From Guillardia theta CCMP2712 (taxonomy: Eukaryota > Cryptophyceae > Pyrenomonadales > Geminigeraceae): a DNA stretch of 64,000 nt. Under the pieces are notes generated by a model that saw only the letters and a list, made by a program, of their open reading frames with translations, had not been told where the DNA came from and searched no databases. Position numbers and translations under genes: made by a program. Shown here in pieces: positions 45,573 through 57,828 of the stretch. The DNA lies in NCBI RefSeq assembly GCF_000315625.1, contig NW_005434652.1:158667-222666 (forward strand), written 5' to 3'. Each line of letters begins with the position of its first letter. Positions within the stretch are counted from its first letter, which is position 1.

Positions 45573-46381
45573 ATCGTCGTCATCATCTAATTGCATCTCA
45601 TATTTTTGTCACATTTCTTCCGATCTCCATCCAGGTCTCCATCCTGCAGGTAACCAAGGTCACATCAAATCACATGTTCAGAAACTGTCAACCATTGCTT
45701 GTAATGCGAAAGACGCTTGTCGGACTTGCGGCCTCTGATGGAGATTGCTGTGAATACAGATCAGATTGCCATGGCTACGTTTCTCAAACTGCAACCTCGT
45801 CTTCTAAATTCACATCAGGAGAAATGATTTCTTCTGTTTCCACTGCATTCTTCGCTCGCGGAGATCGTCTGGAGGATGAGAAATAATGGAGAGGGGAGGA
45901 GGAGCGAGGCGAGGCGAGGCGAAGGGAAGTAAAGAGAGGAGAGGAAAAGGAACCCAGTCAAACACGATGTCAGCAAAGAAAAAGAGATATCTCGCTGCAA
46001 TCATAACGGACCACCTGACTTCATCCTTTGTGGCCTTTGACTCACTGCTCGTTGTTCGTTAGCTACATGCAAGCAAAGGCCATCAAACGTTTCCTCACAT
46101 TGCAAGGAGCTTCTGCAGTTGTGACGTCTCCAACCCGACATTCTGCAGCATCGAGATCAAATAGGGAAGTCGCCTGAGCAATTTCACCTGCGCAAACAGC
46201 ACTCTGGAAAACGTCTCAAAGCTGACCATCCCTTGTTTCTTGTCATCCAACTTCTCCTTCCAATCAATCTCTTCCATTACACGTAGGAGGTTTTCCTCAC
46301 CTTTCTCCACACCAGATCCACCACCTTCTCACCAACATCGGAGAAGCTCTTGAGAGACTCGCTATTTGGTTCTGTCGACAT
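45166..46381 (-). CDS. Unrecognised protein with helical N-terminus and disordered acidic tail
   Basis: The ATG at 46381 gives MSTEPNSESLKSFSDVGEKV, then KLDDKKQGMVSFETFSRVLF (EF-hand-like spacing, but no clear loop), NVGLETSQLQKLLA, later SPRAKNAVETEEIISPDVNL, QSPSEAASPTSVFRITSN, KLRRYESSKSDKSKE, TCQSSEEVEMSKKTSD and the C-terminal STYWYKGSIQTKTYNLDEKK ... NCLIDM, stop 45166-45168. The last intron uses a GC donor (CTG|GCAAGA). Exons between 45.9 and 46.1 kb are not resolved. An intron holds a gac/gat repeat (45505-45590). Confidence 0.5.
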
Positions 46382-46402
46382 TTTCGGTCTACATGAAGAA
46401 TG

Positions 46403-47086
46403 TCATAACTCTTGTTTTCTTTCCGTGTTCTTCACCCAATGGACTTCTTCAGTGCTACTCCGTTTACAGTTCGCGCTGGCATGCCGCAAGCGATCGATGT
46501 GGTTCTGATCACTCCCAATTTGAGCAAAAGATTCTCTGCAAGCATGTAAGCCGGGAGGAACAGGAGGAGGAGGAGGAGGAAGAGGCAGAAGGGATTTTGG
46601 GGGAGCGATGGAGGAGGAGGAGGAGGAGGAGGAGGAGGAGGAGGAGGAGGAGGAGGAGGAGAAATCCTACTGAAATCCCTTCTTGTCATGTATCCATTGC
46701 CTTGTTGAGCTCCCATCAAGAACCTACACATTTCCATAACCAGGAACATTCACCAGACACTCTTTTCTTTACGCTTTCTTCGCATTGATGGCCTTCCGCA
46801 GAAGCCCCATCATCACCAGAGAAAGAGCTGCATCCTCCCCCACCTCATGCTCTCCCTCCTCCTCTTCCTTAGCCGCAGTCTCTCCCTCTCCTTCGATCAA
46901 CTGCTGCGAGACCTGTCGAGGAGAGCACGTGGCCGAGACCGTCCTCGCCGTTCTGACTGCCATGGGGAAGTCGAAGCTCATCATGACGCCTTGTGACATA
47001 GTCTGCGACTGTCTCACTGTGCTACTCATCAGCTCGTTCACCACGTCGCTCCCGACGACATGGCGCAGCGCAAATTTTCCTGCCAT
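46403..47086 (-). CDS. Unrecognised protein, 148 aa, two exons
   Basis: Exons 46773-47086 and 46403-46535 join in phase. Start MAGKFALRHVVGSDVVNELM, mixed helical part QSQTMSQGVMMSFDFPMAVR, an acidic stretch, ALSLVMMGLLRKAINAKK, and a C-terminal GSDQNHIDRLRHASANCKRS. The intron (46536-46772) contains a long (GGA)n tract. The start of the neighbouring minus-strand gene is only 22 bases beyond this stop, so the two lie head to tail very tightly. Family not recognised. Confidence 0.55.
46562..46663. repeat. (GGA)n microsatellite in intron
   Basis: Two adjoining gga arrays, about 6 and 18 units, within the intron of the 148-residue gene. Confidence 0.95.
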
Positions 47087-47451
47087 GGGAAGGCGTCGGC
47101 CAACTGCCGGAAGAAAGTGATGTTGAGTAAAGATTAAGTGACCTTTATGTTAATTTAACTAGAAGATCAGTTAATTTAGATAGAATCTAGCTAAATCTAT
47201 CTGCTGGTTATCCGACCGTTACAACAATGAACTCTATTACCGTTGCATTACCGTTTCACTGTAGTAAGGTCAGGTTGGCCCAGGCCCGGGCCGGGCCGGC
47301 GGTGACTGAAGGTGAAGAGACTGAAGGACTCAACTTACGTTGGGGCCAGCAATAATGGCGAGAAGGGCCGGCGACACGGAGAGAGGGACTGAGAGGACAT
47401 GCAGGAAACTTAGACGGCAGTGGGGCCTGACGGCACTCTTGTGCCTCCCAG
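47087..47451. promoter_or_regulatory. Divergent promoter region, AT-rich then GGCCGGGCC
   Basis: Lies between two genes that point away from each other. 47140-47205 is AT-rich with gttaatttaac / agttaattta repeats. 47282-47302 is caggcccgggccgggccggc. Another possible ATG (47355) opens a basic 48-residue frame that does not join the downstream gene in an obvious way. Confidence 0.35.
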
Positions 47452-50400
47452 ATGAGCATCATCGGATGTGCTATCGTTGTTGGGAGTCAAGAAGATTCTG
47501 ATGTAGATCAACGAGGACCTTGTGACCTGATGTCTGACAACCAAGTTGACGTAATTGGCGGCTCATCGAGTTTCATCGCAACGACACGAAGTTTCGCTAC
47601 CTGCCATGGCGCAGCCAGACATACAAGTGAAGAGAAATGAGCTCAAGATCGAATGTGCTTCAACACATCCCATCCATCCACGGAGACGGTCGACCGACAC
47701 ACCGGCAAGGTCGCAAGTCAACCTCAGAGCAGCTCGACGCCTTCTTCTCAGAGGTCGAGAAACAGTCCAGCCTCTTGCCCCCCATCTCATCCTCGTCGTG
47801 TCAGCCGCTCGCTCACACCAACGACGTGGGCAGGTCGATGATGACAGTTTAGACTTGCATGGTGTAACTGGTCTCACAGAAGTTTGCAAGAGCATCGTCA
47901 TAAGGTTGGTTCTTCAAGACATGTACAACCTACTGCGCTCAAGCATTCTGACTGGCTGCACGTAGGGAAGTCCAAAACTGAATGCCAATAGAGCTGTATG
48001 CAATGGTAGTCTTAGACGCATCCAATATGTCTTGGCACTGACTGTTGGCAGAGTCCTGCTACTGGTGCCGTCGACAGAACAGTTGGTGCGGGTGGTGCAG
48101 GGTGAGTCCGAACAGATCAGAGGTAGTGGATCATGTCAGGTAAGAGTTGAGATGTTCAGTCTTGGTTGAGTGCAAGAAGTTTGACTCGATCAAAGATCGC
48201 GGAGCTCACTGCAAAGAAGTTCGTCTGAGAAGCAGAAGATCAAACGTTCTGCCTCGCAACTCAGTCAGGTGTCCAAGAGATTGTTCGCCATAAAGTCTGG
48301 GTCAACACTGGCAGCATCTGCAGTTGGCAATGGCGCGGATCCGAAAGATGCTGTTGAACTGAGTTATGATCATTCACGAATGACTGAGATCGACAAGCTC
48401 CTTGAGCTAGCAACGTTTGCGCTCTCAGCCATCTTGAGCAAGGAGCAGCTGAAGGCTCTGACCAGCAGGGTACACGGTTGCCTTCCAACCAGTGCGAACT
48501 GACTCGTGCCCGTCAGGTGCAGCTCAGAAGTTTTGGGGAGAATGAGATTGTGTTCAGAAGCGGCGAGGTGTGTTCTCCTCAAGTCTACACGGTCAGGGTT
48601 GAAGATGGTTTGCCCAAGTTGGCGATGCGACCAAGTTTTTACATCGTTCACTCGGGAGAGTTTCATGCCTACAACAGACGAGACCCGACAAGATTGAAGC
48701 CGTTTGAGTGCCTGCGAAGAGGATCGGTCTTCGGCGAGCTGTCTTTCTTCTTGCAAGACCAACGCCATTGCACTGTCGTGGCGGGTTGTGAGAGTGTCGC
48801 GATTGAGGTTCTTCTCTCCGAAATGCTGCAGATCCTCGTGCCGGAGGAGAAGCTGGCGGATGCGAGAGAGTCGGAGGTGAAGGAGGAAGAAAGCTCCGCT
48901 AGTCATCAGGACAGATACCTCGCTCTGCTCAAGGGAAACAGATCAAAGAAGGTGAGGCTGCCAGTTGTTCGTAACCTTGTGAGGAGTGATGATGTGATCG
49001 TAGGATAAGATGTACCATTTCTACCGGAGAAAGGCTGAGATTGAGGTGTTTGGCCTCCCGCTCAACGAGGACTCGAGGAAGAGAGAATGGAGGACGGGAG
49101 CCTACGCGCGGAAACTCAAGAGAATCCTCAACTTCGAGCTCACCATCTACTACGTGGTGAAAATTCAGTTTCTCGTCCGTCGGTTCCTGCGCAGGTTGAG
49201 GCTGAAGGCGCAGAAGGCGAGGGAGAGGGAGCGGGAGAAAGCTGCTCTCTTCCTCCAGCGCATTGCTCGAGGCTTCCTGGCGCGGATCTTCTGCAACAAG
49301 ATGAGGATGACCAACGGGCTGCAGCCCTTGAACTTCCAGGAGCTCTTCGAGAGGAGGAGGCGAGAGAAGGCTCAGATGCAGATAACGGCGCATGTCAAGC
49401 AAGAGTCAGCTAGGCTCTGGAACCTGTTCAACTTCGCCAACGACAAGATTTTGAGCGTCTATCGACAAGACTTCCGCAAACAACATCTGGAGCAGCTGAA
49501 AATCCTCATGACAGCCATTGAGGACGGAAAGATCGGCAAGTTTGCCTTCTATGATGTCGCTAAGGACGCGAAGATCCCCGGGAAAGCGCTGAAGAGATGG
49601 ATCAACGATGAGAACATCGTCAAGAAGCGCAGGGACGAGGAGACCAACCAAGATTTCGAGTTGCGGAATCAACGGACCAAGGAGCTGCTGGAGGAGCAGT
49701 TGCTGGTGTGGGCAGGCAGGAACGAGTCAGTGCGGGAGGCCATCGGGTTGTGGAAGGTAGAGGTGTTGAGCTACAAGGAAGCGGCTCCCGAGGTCACCAA
49801 GAAGCCTCATCCCCTGTGCAGCATCATCCCTGACTACTACGACATGAAGTCTCTCAGAGAGATCCTGTCGCAGTCAGAGAGCTGGCTGGGACTGAACCCT
49901 CCTTCAGCCCGCTCCGAGGCCTCGCTCGCTGAAGGAGGTTGGATGCTCGACAGCCTGCTCAACCATGTCAGTGAGCAAGAAAACTACGAGCTCCAGCACC
50001 AGGAGCAGCTTGCTCGGGCCCTGGTGGAGACGCATGCTACAGCTGAGAGACCGAGCAGCAAGGTCGAGCTCGAGGAGCCAGCAGGCTTCGGATCGGCATC
50101 GTCCTCTGCTGAAGTCTTGGAAGGTGCAGACGTCAGGCTAGGAGCTCCTGAGCATGAAGCTGCGATCAGGCCGGATGTGGAGATGTTCATTGCGAGGATA
50201 AAGGCAGCGCTGTACCATAGCAAGGTTGACATCAGGAAGATGTTTCTTGCACTCGACAAAGACAAGGATGGCTACCTGTCACTGCATGAGTTTGACAACG
50301 CCATGAGGATTCTCAACGTTCGGATCAACTCACGAGATCTGTATGACATCTCAAAGACGTTTGTTGATGATCGCATGCCGACTCAATTGTGCTTGCGAAT

Positions 50401-50998
50401 GTTCCTCTCGTGCTTCACATCCGATCTGATCTGCTCGGAGTCCATCACAGACAAAGTCTCTCTCTTCTCCTCCACAGTGATGGCCGACTTCGAGGCGTTT
50501 GCTCAGAGCAAGGAGAAGCTGGAGCAGGAGCTGATCTCCAAGGGGAGCCACCTCTTGGATCAGTTCTATGACTTACTCTTCAGCAACCAGTGGAAGAGGA
50601 GGGAGGACAAGGTAGAGCTCTTGTCCTTCTGTGCCCTCAAGAGCGTCATCAGCCTCTTCGAGCTCGACTGGCACGACCGAGACACGCTGGTCAGATTTGT
50701 CAGAGTTCTCTTGTACATTCACGAGCAACTTTGGAGTCAGCTGTTGTTGGAGTTGTGCACTTGGTACATGCCGATCGAGTCAGAAGCGCATCTTAGGAAG
50801 CAGCTGATAGCGATGAAGACAAAGGATGAGCGGACGAGTTTTCATGCGCTCTCACGCAGAATGTCTTGCTTCATGCCGCAGCAGGTGGGGAAGTTGGAGG
50901 ATGTGAAGTTTGTGATAGGCTGCAGGAATTGCTCGCGCATCAGTTCTCTGAGTTTGCAAGGGAGAATACCGACACCACATGTGAAGAGGGGAAACTGA
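47452..50998 (+). CDS. Cyclic nucleotide-binding, IQ-motif and EF-hand protein
   Basis: Early exons (MSIIGCAIVVGSQEDSDVDQ, Ser/Pro-rich part near 47.7 kb) are loosely defined. From 48263: MTEIDKLLELATFALSAILS, then the cyclic nucleotide-binding domain VQLRSFGENEIVFRSGE, FYIVHSGEFHAYNRRD, FECLRRGSVFGELSFFLQDQ with the FGE phosphate-binding turn, and VAIEVLLSEMLQILV. A 52-nt intron at 48953-49004 joins RSKK to DKMYHFYRRKAEIEVFGLPL. Then tandem IQ motifs (VKIQFLVRRFLRRLRLKAQ, AALFLQRIARGFLARIF), a long helical region, and an EF-hand with intact loop DKDKDGYLSLHEF at about 50259-50295. The C-terminal 230 residues are helical. Known roles: CNBD senses cAMP/cGMP, IQ binds calmodulin, EF-hand binds Ca. 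Inference: cytosolic or flagellar integrator of both signals; no kinase or channel part seen. Confidence 0.75.
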
Positions 50999-51552
50999 TG
51001 GGTGAGGATGGTTTGTTTCTAGTTTTTGTTTGACCTTGTTGTAGAAGTGAATATGGATCAGATCAAGCTCAGAAGCTTCAGACTTTGGAGTAAATTGAAG
51101 ACAGGTTGGTGTGCTGTTTCACCTTTGCTTCTTTGCGCCACGTCGTGTGCGTTTGCTGACGCTTTCTTGGCGGAGCAGAGAAGGGAAATGTTGTCTTGGA
51201 GATGTTCATAGATGTTTGTAATCAGCTCACAAATCTTTGTCACATAGAAAGAGAAGTTGACGAGCTCTTCCGATAACTTGCATATTTTTCATGCTAACTT
51301 GTAATGTCTGTGCTTTGTTGTAGATATGTGTCTGTGTGTTGTAACTTTCAAGCGTCTTTGTACATAACACTCGTTTTCAAAGAGGCTATTAAAGTCATCT
51401 TGAAGTTTACAAACGAAAAACAAGAAGACTAAATGATCTTTGCACAAATCAAGTTCACAGACGTAACAGAACAACTTGCTTTGTCTACCTTGAATATGAC
51501 AAAACTCCAGCCTGTTCCCCTTCCTGCCTCTCCTCCTATTCACATTCCTCCT
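50999..51552. other. Intergenic between convergent genes
   Basis: AT-richer DNA holding the 3' ends of the CNBD gene and of the EHD gene. No gene supported. Confidence 0.5.
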
Positions 51553-54185
51553 CTAATCAAGAGTTCGGATACGTCGACCATCAGCTCCACTGCGAATCTG
51601 CAAGAGAGATTGAGCATGAGCAGATTGAGCATGAGCAGATTGAGCACGAGCAGATTGAGCATGAGCAGATTGAGCACGAGCAGATTGAGCACGAGCAGAT
51701 TGAGCACGAGCAGATTGAGCACGAGCAGATTGAGCACGAGCAGATTGAGCACGAGCAGATTGAGCACGAGCAGATTGAGCACGAGCAGATCAAGGAGGGA
51801 TGAGACGAGAAGAAAGGCAAAAAAGACAGGCCAGATGGTGAGAAGAGCAGAAGATGGAGATGGGCATTAGATGAGGAGCAACAGGTTTTGAAAAAGTAGG
51901 GAGGACAGAGGTGGTTGGCGGAGCGCGACGGGAGGGAATGATGAGTAGGAACAGGAGGACGGAAGAGGAGGGAGGAGAACGGGACAGGTTGAAGAGAAAA
52001 GAGCAGGGAAGTGGGAGAGGAAGAGGATTCTGAGCTGTAATCGGATGTACCACAGCGCTGTCGAGGAGTTGAGGGATATCCTTCGTTAGCATCCTTTCAA
52101 TGTCATACACCTGAGATATTGACATCAGCATCCTCCCCTTCTCCTTCTCCCTCTTCCTCTCTCCTCCTCTCTCTTCCTCCCTCCTCCTCGCTCTAACCCC
52201 CCCTGGCTCTTGCCCCTGCCCCTGCCCCTGCCCCTGCCCCTGCCCCTGCCCCTGCTCCCACCCCCCCATCTACTGTCTTGCTTCTTCCCTACATCCTGTT
52301 GTTCTGATATATCAATTTCAATCTCACGTACCAGATTCTTGTTCAGTCGAGGGATCTCGCGAAGGTCCTGAAACCAGATAAGCGGACAGAAAACCTTCAA
52401 CCCCCTCATTCCTCCTGCTCCTCCACAGCATGTTCTCCCTCTTTCCCTGTACCTCTTCTCTTCTCTCTCATTGTCTTGACTTACCTTGATTTCCCTCAGT
52501 TTTGTCTTCATCCTCTCACAATTGGGAAAGTCACCTAGTGGAAGGTTGTACCTGTACGCCATTTACGACTCAGCATTCAGACACATTCCTCCTGCTCCTG
52601 CTTCAGCCACCCCCCCCCCCCTTTCCTCCTCCTCCTCCACCTCCTCCTCATCATCATCATCATCTCTTGTTCCCATTACTCTTGAGTCAGCAGAGCTTCT
52701 CACTCTTTCCCATCTCACTTCCCTTCCTCCTCCTCCTCCTCCTCCTCCTCCTCCTCCGTCCCTCCGTCCCTCCCCTCCTCCCCCTCCCTCCAACCTCTGA
52801 GCAGCAAGCACGAAGTTGCGATCCAGCGCGTCTATCAAGTCCTTCTGCTTCTCCGCCTTGTTCCACACCGTCACCGTCGCCCACCCAGCGATCTGCTTCC
52901 TCAGGTAGTGCACGATGAACGCGTGCACCTTCACCGACCGAGCTCGCCGCACCAGCGAGCTCACCCGACGGAGGATCGTGTTCTGCGGCAGAGCCACCAG
53001 CTCCTGTACCAAGTCTGCCTTCTCCCGCTGCAGCAGCAGCGCATGCGCGTTGCTGTTGACCCACTCGGCTGTTGCGGTGCTCTCCTCCTCGTCCCAGAAC
53101 GAGCCCATGAACACTCGTGGCACCTCCGGCGTTCTCAGCACCTCCCCGAGCGACCACATGAGAGCTCCGTAGACGCGGAGAAGCTGCTGGGTGTCAATCT
53201 GCTGGACTTTGTTGAGCAGGATGCGGATCTTGTCTTGGTGGCCCCGCAGCTTGTCGAGGATGGACTGAAGCTCGTCGGAGATGTCGAGCTTGTGAGCATC
53301 GAACATGACGATGATCAGGTCTGCTCGAGAAGCAAACCATTCGATGATGGAGGAAAACTCGTACTCCCTCCCCTCCCTGTGCTTCTTGTTCGACAGCACA
53401 CCCGGCGTGTCGATCAGCGTGATGTTGCGCAGCAGCGGCGCAGTGCTCGTCGCCCCGCAGAAGCGGGAGAGGAAGGCGTTGCCAAACTCAGCGAGGCCAT
53501 GGAAGGGAGAGTCCTTCTGCATCGACAGCGCATGTCCAGGGATGACCCGCTCGTCGTTGCCCGCCATGACGGCAACAAACTGATCTGTCGTCGGCTCCGG
53601 CCCGATGCGCATTCCAGGGAAGTCCTTTCCAAGGAGCGCACGGATGAAAGAGGTCTTGCCGACCGAGTACTGGCCGAGAAGGAGGACGATGGGTTTAGCA
53701 TCAAAGTCTGAAGCCTCCAGCGTCGATCCCTTGGAGAAGAACGAGTACCACGACGCTTCCTCCAACGGTTTGACCCTCTTGATGTACAGGTTCCTCAACC
53801 CCTCGAACACCTTGTCCTTGTCCAGTGACGTCTGCGTCTTGTTCACGAGCTGCAGAACGTTCTCACTCTGCGGATCCCCGCTAGACGCTCCCAGTCCCAT
53901 CCCCTGCCCTCTCATCTGCCCCCCATATCCTCCTGCTCCACCCTCCCTCATGCTCTGCATGTTGGGGGCGTCAGGCCTGCGAGCGAACATGGCCTCGTCC
54001 TCGTCAGAGTCGGAGTAATCCTGCCCCCCCCACAACTTCAGCAGGCGAGCAGAAGGCCTGAAGGCATCGCAACGAGACAGGCTGAGAGACGGAGGAGAAA
54101 GGGCCTCCGATGCCGCAGGCATGCAGGAGCTAAGGAGGACCAGACATGCGATCGGAGCCATAGAGCTATGGACGGCGCTCTTCAT
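51553..54185 (-). CDS. EHD-family dynamin-like ATPase with signal/transit-type leader
   Basis: The main exon (ATG 54185 to about 52808) starts with a hydrophobic leader (MAPIACLVLLSSCMPAASEA) and a Ser/Arg stretch with Phe (SRCDAFRPSARLLKLW). Then the EHD core: GLRNLYIKRVKPLEEASWYS, FDAKPIVLLLGQYSVGKTSF (P-loop), GPEPTTDQFVAVMAG, LIDTPGVLS (switch II), EWFASRADLIIVMFDAHKLD, ILLNKVQQIDTQQLLRVYGA and LMWSLGEVLRTPEVPRVFMG. Later exons give YNLPLGDFPNCERMKTKLRE, DLREIPRLNKNL, VYDIERMLTKDIPQLLDSAV and perhaps IRSGADGRRIRTLD to TAG at 51553. EHD ATPases bend membranes. No C-terminal EH domain is present, and animal EHDs lack such a leader, so import into a plastid or the secretory pathway is inferred. 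Confidence 0.85.
51606..51790. repeat. 15-nt tandem repeat, about 12 units
   Basis: Unit agattgagcacgagc (some gcatgagc). It is open in several frames on both strands, giving Arg-Leu-Ser-Thr-Ser repeats on plus, and Leu/Asn or Cys/Ser/Ile repeats on minus. In my model it lies in the last intron of the EHD gene. Confidence 0.9.
52205..52256. repeat. (CCCCTG)n microsatellite
   Basis: Eight hexamer units within an intron of the EHD gene, followed by a C-run. Confidence 0.9.
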
Positions 54186-54968
54186 GCTTCTACGGCTCTT
54201 GTACGGTTGCAATTTGCACCTGACTGGACAACAGGATTTCTGGGAGGGGAAGAAGGAGCCTCCAGCTTCAATCTAGAAAAGATTGCAAGGTTTGAACTTT
54301 CTTTGCAACTCCTGGATGACAAACGAGTGCTTGCTCCCTTTGCCCTAGTGATAAGCTCTCCTCCTCTCGGGGTCTTCTGTAGTTCGAGTTTCTCTGGTTT
54401 GCATGAAGATCTCGAAGCCACTCCCTCCTTCCAGATTCGCGTGACGTCAGTCCTTGCTTTCGCCCACCCTCCGTCCTCTCCTTCAGATGGACGTCCCTTC
54501 CCTTGTTGTCTCTACTGACCTCTCTCCTCCCTTCCTCTGCTTGTTCCCCTCTCCTCTCCTCTCCTCTCCTCTCCTCTCCTCTCCTCTCCTCTCCTCTCCT
54601 CTCCTCTCCTCTCCTCTCCCCTCCTCTTCACTACTTCGCACTTCGGCCTCCTCGGGCCATGCTTGACCTCCTTATCACCCACCCTACTTTAGGTAGGGCT
54701 ACTACCTACTCATAGTAATTTCTACCCCCATAACGATTCTAATTGAACCCGGTACTTGTCCTTTATACGGACCCCCACCCTGGGAACAGACCTAACACCA
54801 CCCACGTCTTCATCATAGGGCATACTACCCCTTTCGATCTAGGGTCTACCCCACCAAAATTAAGTACCCGGTTCTTCAACTGTGAATTGTTCTTGAATCA
54901 TAAGGTGGGTACTTTTGGAATTGGACCTCATCCCCTACTGACCACTTTGGCGGGAAAGAAGCCCTTCC
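54186..54968. promoter_or_regulatory. Divergent promoter region between EHD and POLD2 genes, CTCCT repeat and ACCCC block
   Basis: 54549-54620 is a (ctcct)n array of about 14 units. 54660-54960 has repeated ccaccctac, ggtagggctactacc, acccccaccc and gtacccgg words, ending just before the POLD2 ATG. gtttgaactttctttgc at 54291-54307 resembles the AACTTTG word of other promoters. Regulatory role inferred from position. Confidence 0.35.
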
Positions 54969-57788
54969 ATGGCGGCGCTTCCGGACACCATGAAGGACGA
55001 CGACGACAAGATGCAGGTGAGGAGGAGGAGGAGGAGGAGGAGGAGACGAGCAGAAAAGGTCAACCGGGCAAGGATAGGGAGGAAGGAGAAGGGAGGAGCG
55101 AAGCAGAGCAGAAGCATAGTAGGATAAGTAGAGCAAAGGGATGGTAAATGGAAAGAGGACAGATGTAGAAAGACCAATGGTGATGTGGTGTAATGTAATG
55201 TGATCTGATGTGAGGAGAGGAGAGATAATCTCAGAATGAAAGAGGGCTGCGAATGAAGAGTTTTATGGATGATGAAAAGCTACTGTACAACGAATGTGAC
55301 ATCATCTTTCAGCTTGATAGGACGGACATTGATTGCGACTTTTCCACCAAGTTCGTTACCCAGCAAAAATCTCTTGCAGCACAATACGCAGACGTCTACT
55401 ACCTCCGTCTAATGACCTTGAAGCATGGTTTACTGGACGAGGCACGATCAAAGTGCAAGGTGTACAAACCCGCAAACAGGATCCTCGACTTGGAAGTTGG
55501 GCAGAAGAGTATGATCGTGGGAACATTGTTGAAAGTGATGAAGTTCAGACCAAACATTCTTGACGAGTTCAACAAGGACGTTGAGAATATCTCGAACGAG
55601 TCCTTCAAGAGGAACCACTACTCCAGCGACGATGACTATGTGATCATGGAGGACGAAAGCGGTCGAGTCAACCTGAGGTTTCCCGAAGACAACAATATGG
55701 TGACGAGGAGGTGTGGTGGTGGACACAGAAGTTCTGAAGACATACCAGGCGAGGATGCTAGTCACGGGAGTGATTCTTGCTGCGTACGGTCAGTTGGGCG
55801 AGGATGGAACCTTTCAGGTGGACGAGCTCCAGAATCCTGGCCTTCCTCCTCAGATTCCGACAGGTGAAGAGGCATTTTGTTGATTGTGCAAAGAGAAGAA
55901 GGAGGAGAAGGTCGTGAATGTGGAGGAAGAGAAGGGGTACGAATGAACTTGATGGAGGGCAGATAGTAAGAAGGGCAGCAGAGCGATTTGAGTTCCAATG
56001 GTGATGACGTCAAGCAGGAAAGATGGAGGGAGAGCCAAAAATCATACTAGTGTCTGGGTTAGAGCTCGGGAATCCTGATTCAGATCCGCTGGCAGTAGAC
56101 ATGCTGGTCGATTATGTAAGTGTTGGAAGATTTTGACATGCTGGTGTTGACCAGCTGGGCAGATTACTGGCAACCTTGGAGGGGTGGAGACATTTGTGAT
56201 ATATTCTTTGTGTTCTTGTTCCACTTGTTGACATGCTGCAAACAGCAAGAAAGTGCGAAAGTTGCAAAAGTCATCATCGCAGGGTCTTCTTGCTTCTTTT
56301 CCAGCGAAAACCGTTCCAGCGCCCTATACCGCAAGGCTGATCCGAGTCAGACCAGAGCAAATCAGAAAGAAACAGCCAACCCTGTATTCTCATCTCTCCT
56401 GTTCTGTTCTCTATTCCTCCTCACTTGCAATTCCTTTTTTCCCTTCCCTATTCTCCTTCCCCCACTCTAAGTATACTTTTTGTCTCTGTCTCTGTCTCTG
56501 TCTCTGTCTCTGTCTCTGTCTCCTCTCCCTGTTCTATCCTCCTTCTCTCGTTGTCATCATCCTTTCCTAATGGTGTCTACATCAGGTCAGAGAGCTTGAC
56601 CTTCTCTTAACGAGGTTGAGCTCCTCCGTCGCTGTGGACATTCTGCCAGGAGCAGGCGACCCATCCAACGTCTTCATGCCTCAGCAGGTGCTACTGTTTC
56701 TCCTTCTACACCTCTCGTTCTTGTACTTTTCCTTCTCCTCGTGTACCATGTTGCCCTTCTACCTCTCTCCTCTTGCCCATCCTCTCTCTTCCCTTTCCAT
56801 CTACATACTCCTTCCTATCTTCTCCCCGTTTCCTGCTTCTCGGATCCTCCTGCTCCCTTACGTTGCTGCTCAGCCTTTTCACAATTGTCTTCTACCAAGT
56901 GCCAATACATACTCCTCCTTCCGACCGACAACGAATCCGTGCGTCTCTTATCACCTCCTCCTCTACGTCTGAAATCACCCTGGCAGGTATGAGAGCAGAA
57001 TCTTCGAAGACCCGGAGGCGAAGGAGGAAGGAGTGATCATCATCGGAACCTCAGGGCAGAATGTCGAGGACATTCAAAGATGTAGCGAAGTCGAAGATCC
57101 GCTCGATGTTATGCAGAATCTGCTGCAGGTGAGTAACAATTGTAGAGGAAAACGTGCATATGTTGGTCAATGTGTTGATATCTCACATACGCATACTTGT
57201 CATTGCCAATTTTCTTTCTTCCTTGAACTTCTTTTCTTCTCTTGTGTCCACCATGTATTGGTGTTGTGTTGATGTGTTTCTTTATCTTTGTATGCTTCAC
57301 ACTGGGGTTGTCACCCTCAATTTACGGCTGACTTGTCAATCTCGCAGTGGAGGCATCTTGCTCCAACTGCCCCCGACACCCTGCCTTGCTTTCCGGTGAA
57401 GGACGAGGTTCGACTGAAACTGTTTGAGTCTCCACCTTCCCCACCCCGCCCCCTCCCCCTCGCTGTCTTTTTCTTTTCTCCTCCCTCCCTCCTTCGCTTC
57501 CTTCTCGCTCCTCCCTCAATGCGTTTTTCCTTCCCCCCTCCCCTCCGCATCCCTTCTTTCTTTTCGTAGAATCCTTTTCCTCCTTCCTCCATCCATCTGT
57601 TTGTCTCTCTTCGACTTGTGCAAGGCTGATGATTCATTCAGGACCCCTTCATCCTCCCCCACTGCCCTCACATTTTCTTCGCGGGAAATCAAAAGGTACC
57701 TCCCACAGAAAACTTGACCACCTTCTCCTTCTCCTGCTCCTTCTCATGCACAACACCTCTCCTTTCTGCTCTACTCTAACTTCTCTTA

Positions 57789-57828
<40 letters not shown>

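Noticed and set aside
47563-47901. Minus-strand frame near 47.7 kb
   Set aside because: Antisense to Ser/Pro-rich exons of the CNBD gene; no supporting motif.
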